Below are positions 54,368 through 61,739 of a stretch of 64,000 nucleotides of DNA, one piece after another. The notes under the pieces were generated by a model. That model searched no databases and was not told where the DNA came from. It saw only the letters and a list, made by a program, of their open reading frames with translations. The stretch covers positions 1 through 64,000 of the forward strand of contig DASTMB010000008.1 in NCBI GenBank assembly GCA_035714365.1, in the 5' to 3' direction. The stretch comes from Mycobacteriales bacterium (GTDB taxonomy: Bacteria > Actinomycetota > Actinomycetes > BP-191). The translations under genes and the position numbers were made by a program. Each line of letters opens with the position of its first letter. The stretch's first letter is position 1.

Positions 54368-56935
54368 ATGCCCCACTCGATCCGCCGCCGCGTCGTCGTG
54401 GCGGCGACCGCGGCCACCGCCGCGACCGCCGGAGCCCTCGCCTCCGGCACCGGAGGCGTGGCCACGAGCCTGCCCCGCACCCCCGCGAAGATCGGCGTCC
54501 GCCAGCAGGTCGGCAACCCCGGCGACGAGTCGGCGGAGCTGAAGAAGGCGTTCGAGCAGTTCTACGGCGCGCGCTCCGCGCCCGGGAACGTCGCGCCCGG
54601 CGCGTACACCGCCGCCTACGACCACGTGCAGGGCATGCCGGTCGCGCCGACCTCGTGGACCGAGGTCACGAACAAGCCGTACAACGCCGACTCCCCGGCG
54701 TACCGCGACCTCGTCGCCGGCAACTCCAGCGGCGGCGTCGGCTACGTCACCGGCCGCATCACCGGGCTGGCCGTCGACGGCCAGTGGGTCTACGCGGGCG
54801 GCGCCCAGGGCGGCGTGTTCCGCAGCAACGACCAGGGCCAGTCGTGGACGCCGATCTCCGACGGGCTGCCCGCGCTCGCGACCGGCGACCTGCGCGTCAA
54901 CCCGGCCGACCACTCGCTGTGGCTGGCCACCGGCGAGGCGAACTTCGGCGACGCGCTCGGCTCCGGCGTGTACCGGCTCGCCAACCCGCAGTCGGGGACG
55001 TTCGACGCGTCGATGCGCGTCGGCGGCGTCGAGCTGGAGAGCCACTCCATCGGCAAGCTCGAGTTCGACCCGCAGGCCGGCTACGTCTTCGCGGCGACCT
55101 CGCGCGGCGTCTACCGCCACTCCCTGACGAACCTGTCGGGCGCGTGGCAGAACGTCCTCAAGCCGGTCACCACCAACCTGTTCGCGTTCTCGAACATCAC
55201 CAACGACGTCGTCGTGCAGCCCGGCACCAACGGCCAGCGGCTCCTCGCGAACGTCGCGTGGCGCGCCGGCCAGGCCGCCAACGGCTTCTACCTGTCGACC
55301 AACGCCGGCAACACCTGGGCGAAGATCAACCCGCAGGGCGCGATCCAGCCCGGCGACGTCGGCCCGGCGAACATGGCGTACTCCGCGGACGGCAAGAAGC
55401 TCTACGTCGTCATGGAGTCGCCGAAGCTGTTCAACAGCGCCAACGCGCCCAGCAGCCTCGGCGGCATCTTCCTCTCGGCGAAGGGCGACGCGGCCGGCCC
55501 GTACGCGCAGGTCGCGACGTCCAAGGCGCTGTCCACCGCGGGCTCCGCGCTGAAGCAGACCATCATCGGCAAGGGGTACGAGCCCGGCGTGCAGGCCTGG
55601 TACAACCGCTTCGTCGCGGTCGACCCGGCCAACGCCGCGCACGCCTACGTCGGCCTCGAGGAGGTCTACGAGACGTGGGACTCCGGCAACAGCTGGAACG
55701 CCGTCGGCCGGTACTGGAACTTCGGCCTGAAATGCTGGTCGTACGTCGACGCGAACAACACGTGTGACGGCAACGTCATCCACCCCGACCAGCACTCGGT
55801 CGCGATCGCGAACGGCCGGATGTACGCCGGCAACGACGGCGGCCTCTACAGCCGCAGCCTGGCGAAGGGCACGAAGTCCTGGACCAGCCTGGCGCGCACC
55901 GGCGGCCTGGGCACCCTCCAGTACTACTCGGTCGCGGTCGGCACGGTGCCGGGCGGCGTGGCGGTGTGGGGCGGTCTCCAGGACAACGGCGTGTCGTTGA
56001 TCAAGGGCTCGGACGCCGAGATGGTGTCGCCGTTCGGCGGCGACGGCGGCGACCAGATCACCGACCCGGCCAACGGCTGCAACACGGTCGGCGAGTACGT
56101 CTACCTGCACCTCCAGGTGACGAACAACTGCGGCGCGACGGACGGCTCGACCACCGCGATCCGCGACATCGACCCGCAGGACCCGAACCCGCAGTTCATC
56201 GCGCCGATCGCCATCGACTCCGCCGACCCGGGCTACTGGGTCGCCGGCGGCGAGTACATCTACGGCAACACCAAGACGTGGGCGTCCACCTCGGGCGCGG
56301 ACTGGGAGATCGTCGGCGACACCGGCAACTTCCTCGGCGGCGTGTACCACTCGGCCACCGCGGTCGCGTCCCAGAACCACGTCGTGTGGGCCGGCTGGTG
56401 CGGCTCCTGCTCGTCCAGCACCTGGAAGTCCGGCATCGTCACGAACTACGACCCGACCAAGCCCGGCAACGTCGGCGCGCTGCACCAGGTGCCGCTCACC
56501 GCGAACACCGCGACCGGCAAGCTCCCGAACCGCTACGTCGCCGGCGTCACCATCGACCCGGCCGACCCGTCCGGCAAGACCGTGTACGTGACGTACAACG
56601 GCTTCTCGGCGCACTGGGTCGAGGGTCCGGGCGCGGGCATCGGGCACGTGTTCAGGACGACCGACGGCGGCCAGTCGTGGACGGACGTCAGCGGCCCGGC
56701 CGCGGCGGCCGACTCGCTGCCGGACGTCCCGGCGTCGCACCTCGCGATCACGCCGTCGCACACGCTGGTCCTCACGACCGACGTGGGCGTGTTCGTCAGC
56801 ACCGCCGACGGGCACTGGATGCGCGCCGGAACGTCGCTGCCGTACACGATCGCGACGGACGCCGAGGTCGGGCCCGACGGCAACACGTACATCGCGACGT
56901 TCGGCCGCGGCATCTGGAAGATGCCCACGCCGTAA
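54368..56935 (+). CDS. Large secreted beta-propeller protein, copy B
   Basis: 855 residues, tandem paralogue of copy A, colinear throughout: signal peptide (1-27), N-terminal PGAYTAAYDHVQGMPVAPTSWTEVTNKPYNADSPAYRD, FRSNDQGQSWTPISDGLP, GPVQAWYN-type block (EPGVQAWYNRFVAVDP), HPDQHSVAIANGRMYAGNDGGLYSRS and C-terminal FVSTADGHWM. ATG 54368 with AAAGGA upstream. Separate terminator after each copy implies independent expression. Confidence 0.88.
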   Translation: MPHSIRRRVVVAATAATAATAGALASGTGGVATSLPRTPAKIGVRQQVGNPGDESAELKKAFEQFYGARSAPGNVAPGAYTAAYDHVQGMPVAPTSWTEVTNKPYNADSPAYRDLVAGNSSGGVGYVTGRITGLAVDGQWVYAGGAQGGVFRSNDQGQSWTPISDGLPALATGDLRVNPADHSLWLATGEANFGDALGSGVYRLANPQSGTFDASMRVGGVELESHSIGKLEFDPQAGYVFAATSRGVYRHSLTNLSGAWQNVLKPVTTNLFAFSNITNDVVVQPGTNGQRLLANVAWRAGQAANGFYLSTNAGNTWAKINPQGAIQPGDVGPANMAYSADGKKLYVVMESPKLFNSANAPSSLGGIFLSAKGDAAGPYAQVATSKALSTAGSALKQTIIGKGYEPGVQAWYNRFVAVDPANAAHAYVGLEEVYETWDSGNSWNAVGRYWNFGLKCWSYVDANNTCDGNVIHPDQHSVAIANGRMYAGNDGGLYSRSLAKGTKSWTSLARTGGLGTLQYYSVAVGTVPGGVAVWGGLQDNGVSLIKGSDAEMVSPFGGDGGDQITDPANGCNTVGEYVYLHLQVTNNCGATDGSTTAIRDIDPQDPNPQFIAPIAIDSADPGYWVAGGEYIYGNTKTWASTSGADWEIVGDTGNFLGGVYHSATAVASQNHVVWAGWCGSCSSSTWKSGIVTNYDPTKPGNVGALHQVPLTANTATGKLPNRYVAGVTIDPADPSGKTVYVTYNGFSAHWVEGPGAGIGHVFRTTDGGQSWTDVSGPAAAADSLPDVPASHLAITPSHTLVLTTDVGVFVSTADGHWMRAGTSLPYTIATDAEVGPDGNTYIATFGRGIWKMPTP

Positions 56936-56950
56936 CGACGCCCGTTCGCA

Positions 56951-56989
56951 CGCGGTGGCCCCCGGGAGGAAATCCCGGGGGCCACCGCG
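56951..56989 (+). terminator. Strong terminator after propeller B
   Basis: CGCGGTGGCCCCCGGGA, loop GGAAA, perfect 17-base complement. Isolates leuS from the propeller genes. Confidence 0.85.
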
Positions 56990-57014
56990 CGTGCGGCGCT
57001 GCTACCATCCGGCC

Positions 57015-57053
57015 ATGCGCACGACGCAGCTGCTCCTCATCGAGCCGCGCTGA
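57015..57053 (+). CDS. Leucine leader peptide of leuS
   Basis: Twelve-codon frame MRTTQLLLIEPR with three consecutive leucine codons (CTG CTC CTC). TACCAT (57003-57008) ends six bases before its ATG, so the transcript would begin at this ATG. A hairpin of GCCGCGCTG (57044-57052, including the stop) with CAGCGCGGC (57069-57077) follows, then the terminator. Layout is that of a transcription attenuator sensing leucyl-tRNA. Confidence 0.75.
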   Translation: MRTTQLLLIEPR

Positions 57054-57077
57054 CCGAACACCCACCGGCAGCGCGGC

Positions 57078-57108
57078 GACCCCTCCCTGTGTGAGGGGTC
57101 TTTTCTTT
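57078..57108 (+). terminator. leuS attenuator terminator
   Basis: GACCCCTC, seven-base loop, GAGGGGTC, then TTTTCTTT: a canonical Rho-independent terminator, the only one here with a true U-tract. It lies 17 bases upstream of leuS, with the ribosome-binding site AGGAGAG after it. Confidence 0.85.
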
Positions 57109-57125
57109 GTCCGGACAGGAGAGAG

Positions 57126-59564
57126 ATGAGCGACGAGTACGACGTCCATGCCGCCGAGGCGAAGTGGCAGGAGCGATGGGCCGCGGCCGGCCTGCACACC
57201 GCCGGCGGTCCCGACGACCCGCGGCCGCGGAAGTACGTGCTCGACATGTTCCCGTACCCCTCCGGCGACCTGCACATGGGTCACGCCGAGGCGTGGGCGG
57301 TCGGCGACGTCATCGCGCGGTACTGGGCGCTGCGCGGCTACAACGTCCTGCACCCGGTCGGCTGGGACTCGTTCGGGCTGCCCGCGGAGAACGCCGCGAT
57401 CAAGCGGGGCCTGGACCCCAAGGAGTGGACCTACGCGAACATCGAGGTGCAGGCGGAGTCGTTCCGCAAGTACGCGATCTCGTTCGACTGGTCGACCCGG
57501 CTGCACACGTCCGACCCGGAGTACTACCGCTGGACGCAGTGGCTGTTCCTGCGGCTGTGGGAGAAGGGGCTGGCGTACCGCAAGGCGTCGCCGGTCAACT
57601 GGTGCCCCAACGACCAGACCGTGCTGGCGAACGAGCAGGTCATCCAGGGCCGCTGCGAGCGCTGCGACGGGCTGGTCACCAAGCGGAAGCTGACGCAGTG
57701 GTTCTTCCGCATCACCGACTACGCCGACCGGCTGCTGGACGACATGGCGCAGCTCGAGGGGCACTGGCCGGACCGGGTGCTGCTGATGCAGCGCAACTGG
57801 ATCGGCCGCTCCACCGGCGCGGAGGTGGCGTTCCGGGTCGAGGGGCGCGACGAGCCGGTGACGGTGTTCACGACGCGGCCGGACACGCTGTACGGCGCGA
57901 CGTTCTTCGTGGTGGCCGCCGACTCCGAGCTGGCGGCCGAGCTGGCCGGCGAGGGGAACGCCGCGTTCGAGGCGTACGTCGAGCAGGTGCGGCAGGCGTC
58001 GGAGATCGAGCGGCTGGCGACCGACCGGCCGAAGACCGGCGTGTTCCTGGACCGCTACGCCGTCAACCCGGTCAACGGCGAGCGCATCCCGGTCTGGGCG
58101 GCCGACTACGTGCTGGCCGAGTACGGCACCGGCGCGATCATGGCGGTGCCCGCGCACGACCAGCGCGACCTGGACTTCGCGAAGGCGATGGGCCTGCCGG
58201 TCCGCGTCGTCGTGGACACCGGTGGTGAAGACCCGGCGGAGACGGGGATCGCCACGAGCGGCGACGGGCGGCTGGTGAACAGCGGCCCGTACGACGGCCT
58301 GACGAAGGACGAGGCCATCGAGCGCATCACGTCCGACCTGGCTGCGCGCAGCGAAGGCAGGTCGGCAGTCAACTACCGGCTGCGCGACTGGCTGGTGTCG
58401 CGGCAGCGGTACTGGGGCCCGCCGGTGCCGATCGTCCACTGCCCCTCCTGCGGCGAGGTCGGCGTGCCCGACGACGCGCTGCCGGTCGAGCTGCCGCCGT
58501 CGAGCGAGGTCGACTTCGCGCCGAAGGGCGAGTCGCCGCTGGCGTCCGCCACGTCCTGGCGTGACGTGCCGTGCCCGTCCTGCGGCGGCCCGGCGCAGCG
58601 CGACGCCGACACCATGGACACGTTCGTCGACTCGTCCTGGTACTTCCTGCGCTACTGCTCCCCGCGCTACGAGGACGGCCCGTGGGACCCGGCGGCGGTC
58701 GCGCGCTGGGCGCCGGTCGACAACTACGTCGGCGGCGTGACGCACGCGATCCTGCACCTGCTGTACGCGCGGTTCGTCACCAAGGCGCTGTACGACATGG
58801 GGCTGGTGACGTTCACCGAGCCGTTCAAGGCCCTGCTGAACCAGGGCATGGTCGTCATGAACGGCTCGGCCATGAGCAAGTCCCGCGGCAACCTGGTGTC
58901 GCTCCAGTCCGAGCTGGCCGCGCACGGCGTCGACGCCGTCCGCACCACGATGATCTTCGCCGGCCCGCCGGAGGACGACATCGACTGGGCCGACGTCTCG
59001 CCCGCCGGCGTGGGCAAGTGGCTGGCCCGCGTCTGGCGCCTGGCCGGCGAGGTCGGCTCGGCGCCGACCGCGTCGCCCGACGACGACGGGCTGCGGCGCG
59101 TGACGCACCAGACCGTCGGCGCGCTGACCCAGCTCGTCGAGGGCGGGCGCTTCAACGTCGGCGTCGCCCGGCTGATGGAGCTGACGAACGCGCTGCGGCG
59201 TTCCGTCGACGGGTCCGGCGTCACGCCCGCGGCCCGCGAGGCGGCGAAGGCGCTGGCGGTGATGCTGTCGCTGTTCGCGCCGTACACCGCCGAGGAGGCG
59301 TGGGAACGCCTGGGCGGCAAGGGCTCCGTGCAGACGCAGCCGTGGCCGGCGTTCGACGCGGCGCTGGCGGCCGAGGAGACGGTGACCTGCGTCGTGCAGG
59401 TCAACGGCAAGGTGCGCGAGCGGCTGACCGTGCCGCCGGACGTGGACGAGGAGGCGCTGCGGTCGATGGCGCTGGCGACCGACGCCGTCGTCAAGGCGCT
59501 GGCCGGCGGCTCGCCGCGGACCGTCGTCGTCCGGCCGCCGAAGCTCGTCAACGTCGTCGTCTAG
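57126..59564 (+). CDS. leuS: Leucyl-tRNA synthetase
   Basis: 812 residues, class I synthetase. HIGH motif as HMGH ([17 protein letters not shown]), KMSKS motif as AMSKSRGN; the CP1 editing domain has [13 protein letters not shown] and [15 protein letters not shown]. Cys pairs at CPNDQ..CERC and CPSCG look like zinc-ribbon remnants. ATG 57126, AGGAGAG upstream. Probably regulated by the leucine leader. Stop shares a base with degV. Confidence 0.98.
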   Translation: MSDEYDVHAAEAKWQERWAAAGLHTAGGPDDPRPRKYVLDMFPYPSGDLHMGHAEAWAVGDVIARYWALRGYNVLHPVGWDSFGLPAENAAIKRGLDPKEWTYANIEVQAESFRKYAISFDWSTRLHTSDPEYYRWTQWLFLRLWEKGLAYRKASPVNWCPNDQTVLANEQVIQGRCERCDGLVTKRKLTQWFFRITDYADRLLDDMAQLEGHWPDRVLLMQRNWIGRSTGAEVAFRVEGRDEPVTVFTTRPDTLYGATFFVVAADSELAAELAGEGNAAFEAYVEQVRQASEIERLATDRPKTGVFLDRYAVNPVNGERIPVWAADYVLAEYGTGAIMAVPAHDQRDLDFAKAMGLPVRVVVDTGGEDPAETGIATSGDGRLVNSGPYDGLTKDEAIERITSDLAARSEGRSAVNYRLRDWLVSRQRYWGPPVPIVHCPSCGEVGVPDDALPVELPPSSEVDFAPKGESPLASATSWRDVPCPSCGGPAQRDADTMDTFVDSSWYFLRYCSPRYEDGPWDPAAVARWAPVDNYVGGVTHAILHLLYARFVTKALYDMGLVTFTEPFKALLNQGMVVMNGSAMSKSRGNLVSLQSELAAHGVDAVRTTMIFAGPPEDDIDWADVSPAGVGKWLARVWRLAGEVGSAPTASPDDDGLRRVTHQTVGALTQLVEGGRFNVGVARLMELTNALRRSVDGSGVTPAAREAAKALAVMLSLFAPYTAEEAWERLGGKGSVQTQPWPAFDAALAAEETVTCVVQVNGKVRERLTVPPDVDEEALRSMALATDAVVKALAGGSPRTVVVRPPKLVNVVV

Positions 59565-60394
59565 TGGTCGCCGTCGTCACCGACTCCACGGCGTACCTGC
59601 CGGCGGGGCTGGCCGAGTCGCACGGGATCGCGGTCGTGCCGCTGACCGTGACGATGGGGGAGCGGACCGGGCGGGAGGGCGTCGACCTGACGCCCGCGGA
59701 GTTCGCGGCGTGGATCGCCCGGCCCGGGCGGCGGGCGACGACGTCGCAGCCGTCGCCGGCGGCGTTCCTCGACGCGTTCGCGGCGTGCGGCTCGGACGAG
59801 GTCGTCGCCGTGCACCTGTCCGGCGCGCTCTCCGGCACCGTCGGCGCGGCCGACGCGGCCGGGCGCGTCTCCGGCCTGTCGGTGCGGGTCGTGGACTCGC
59901 GGCAGACCGGCATGGGGCTCGGCTTCGCGGCGCTCGCCGCGGCGTCGGCGGCCGCGGCCGGCGGCTCTCTGGATGCCGTCGCGTCGGCCGCCGCCGAGGC
60001 CGCCGCGCGGACCCGGACGTTCTTCTACGTCGACACGCTCGAGCACCTGCGCCGCGGCGGGCGGATCGGCGCCGCCGCCGCGCTCGTCGGCACCGCGCTG
60101 TCGGTGAAGCCGTTGCTGCACATCGCCGACGGCGCCATCGCGCCGTTGGAGAAGGTGCGGACCGCGGCCAAGGCGATCGCCCGGCTCGAGGAGCTGGCCG
60201 TGGCCGAGGCCGGCTCCGGGCCGTGCTGCGTCGCCGTCCACCACCTCGCCTCCGCCGACCGCGCGACCGCGCTGCTCGACCGGCTGCGGTCGCGCCTGCC
60301 GACGCTGCGCGAGTCGTACCTCTCCGAGGTCGGCGCGGTCGTCGGCGCGCACACCGGCCCCGGGATGCTCGCGGTCGTGGTGCACCGGCCGTGA
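59564..60394 (+). CDS. DegV family fatty-acid-binding protein (FakB-like)
   Basis: 276 residues. [31 protein letters not shown] and GALSGT bind the fatty-acid carboxylate in the family. FakB presents fatty acids to FakA; a FakA-like gene is at 8.6 kb. GTG 59564. GTGA overlap with plsY, which uses acyl phosphate, supporting a lipid role. Confidence 0.93.
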   Translation: MVAVVTDSTAYLPAGLAESHGIAVVPLTVTMGERTGREGVDLTPAEFAAWIARPGRRATTSQPSPAAFLDAFAACGSDEVVAVHLSGALSGTVGAADAAGRVSGLSVRVVDSRQTGMGLGFAALAAASAAAAGGSLDAVASAAAEAAARTRTFFYVDTLEHLRRGGRIGAAAALVGTALSVKPLLHIADGAIAPLEKVRTAAKAIARLEELAVAEAGSGPCCVAVHHLASADRATALLDRLRSRLPTLRESYLSEVGAVVGAHTGPGMLAVVVHRP

Positions 60395-60975
60395 CGCTGC
60401 TGCTCGCCGTCGTCGCCGGGTACCTGCTCGGCGCCGTGTCGCCCGCGACGCTGCTCGCCCGCCGCGCCGGCGCCGACCTGCGCGCCTCCGGCTCCGGCAA
60501 CCCCGGCGCCACCAACGTCGGCCGCCTCCTCGGCCCGCGCGCCGGCGTCCTCGTCGCCGTCCTCGACGTCCTCAAGGGGCTGCTGCCCGCGGCGGCGTTC
60601 GGGCTGCTGGCGCACGAGGCCGGGCTGCTCGCCGGGCTGGCGGCGATGCTCGGGCACGTCACGTCGCCGTTCCTGCGCGGGCGCGGCGGCAAGGGCGTCG
60701 CCACCGCCGCCGGCGCCGTCCTCGGCTCGCACCCGGCGTGGGCGCCGTTGGTGCTGCTCGTCTGGCTCGTCGTCACCGGCCTCTCCCGCTGGGTCGCGCT
60801 CGGCTCCGTCGCGGCCGTGGCGGGCCTGGTCGTGTGCGCGGTGGCGTTCCGCGCGCCGGGCGCGGACGTTGCGTGGGCGGCCGCGATCGCGCTCGTCGTC
60901 CTCACCAGACACAGGCGGAACTTCTTCTCCACAGATCGCTCCCGCGCCCGCCGCGAGGCCGACCCGGCGCCCTAA
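60391..60975 (+). CDS. plsY: Glycerol-3-phosphate acyltransferase PlsY
   Basis: 194 residues, several transmembrane helices. Motifs GSGNPGATNVGR, KGLLPAAAFGLL and FLRGRGGKGVATAAG are the three conserved active-site loops. Transfers acyl from acyl phosphate to glycerol-3-phosphate. Its last codons and TAA carry the comEA promoter boxes and -10. Confidence 0.95.
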   Translation: MTLLLAVVAGYLLGAVSPATLLARRAGADLRASGSGNPGATNVGRLLGPRAGVLVAVLDVLKGLLPAAAFGLLAHEAGLLAGLAAMLGHVTSPFLRGRGGKGVATAAGAVLGSHPAWAPLVLLVWLVVTGLSRWVALGSVAAVAGLVVCAVAFRAPGADVAWAAAIALVVLTRHRRNFFSTDRSRARREADPAP

Positions 60976-60978
60976 CGT
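60908..60978 (+). promoter_or_regulatory. Competence-type promoter upstream of comEA
   Basis: GACACAGGC (60908-60916, 7 of 9 matches to box 1), 11 bases, TCCACAGAT (60928-60936), 34 bases, CCTAACGTCG with -10 TAACGT (60973-60978). Entirely inside plsY coding sequence except the -10, whose TAA is the plsY stop. The ATG of comEA starts nine bases after the -10, so the mRNA is essentially leaderless. Confidence 0.75.
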
Positions 60979-60986
60979 CGGGTGGC

Positions 60987-61661
60987 ATGTCGCTCCGTCC
61001 TCCCGACGCCGTCCGCGCGCGCCTGGCCGCGCTCGTCACGCCTGCGCCGCCGCCGGAGCCGGCCGAGCCGGTCGAGCCCGTTGGCTCGCTGCGTGGCGGG
61101 CGGTTCGACCCCGGGCCGCGCGGTGCCGCCGCGCTCGCGCTCGTCGCGGTGCTCGCGGTCGCGGTGACGGCGTTCGTCGTCTGGCGCGGCCGCCCGCGCG
61201 CGGTCTCCGCGCCGCCGCCGCCGGCCGTCGCGGTCTCGACGGTCGCGCCAGCCATGCTCGTCGTGGACGTGACCGGCGCCGTACGCCGCCCCGGCCTGGT
61301 CCGCGTCCCCGCCGGCTCGCGCGTCGCCGACGCGCTCGCCGCGGCCGGTGGCGTCCGCCCCGGCGCCGCCACCACCGGCCTCAACCTCGCCCGGAAGGTC
61401 GTCGACGGCGAGCAGCTCGTCGTGGGCGGACCCGCCTCGCCGGGCGCGCCGGCTGCCGCCGCGTCCGGCGGGCTGGTCAACCTCAACACCGCCACCGCCG
61501 ACGACCTCGACGCCCTCCCCGGCGTCGGCCCGGTGCTCGCGCAGCGCATCGTGGAGTGGCGGACGCAGCACGGGTCGTTCGCCAGCGTCGACCAGCTCCG
61601 CGAGGTGAGCGGTATCGGGGCGCGCAAGCTCGCGTCGTTGCGCGACCTCGTGGCCGTCTGA
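60987..61661 (+). CDS. comEA: Competence protein ComEA
   Basis: Membrane-anchored DNA receptor for transformation. 224 residues: cytoplasmic Arg/Pro N-terminus, one transmembrane helix (about 49-68), a SLBB domain (VVDVTGAVRRPGLVRVPAGSRVADALAAAGG) and a C-terminal double helix-hairpin-helix (VNLNTATADDLDALPGVGPVLAQRIVEWR). ATG 60987. Confidence 0.95.
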   Translation: MSLRPPDAVRARLAALVTPAPPPEPAEPVEPVGSLRGGRFDPGPRGAAALALVAVLAVAVTAFVVWRGRPRAVSAPPPPAVAVSTVAPAMLVVDVTGAVRRPGLVRVPAGSRVADALAAAGGVRPGAATTGLNLARKVVDGEQLVVGGPASPGAPAAAASGGLVNLNTATADDLDALPGVGPVLAQRIVEWRTQHGSFASVDQLREVSGIGARKLASLRDLVAV

Positions 61662-61732
61662 TCCACAGGCTTTTCTCGTCGTCCACAGATCCGCTGCGGC
61701 CCCTGCCCGCGGCCGTGGCGCGTCCCTAGCGT
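61662..61732 (+). promoter_or_regulatory. Competence-type promoter upstream of comEC
   Basis: TCCACAGGC (61662-61670), 11 bases, TCCACAGAT (61682-61690), 34 bases, CCTAGCGTCG with -10 TAGCGT (61727-61732). GCGCGTCCCTAGCGTCG is identical to the comM promoter. Start codon GTG 61740 is at the predicted transcription start. Confidence 0.82.
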
Positions 61733-61739
61733 CGGCTCC

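Noticed and set aside
54173-56815. An 880-codon antisense frame opposite propeller B, and a similar one opposite propeller A
   Set aside because: Composition is Val/Arg/Asp-biased with no recognisable family; the sense frames have signal peptides, ribosome-binding sites and paralogy.
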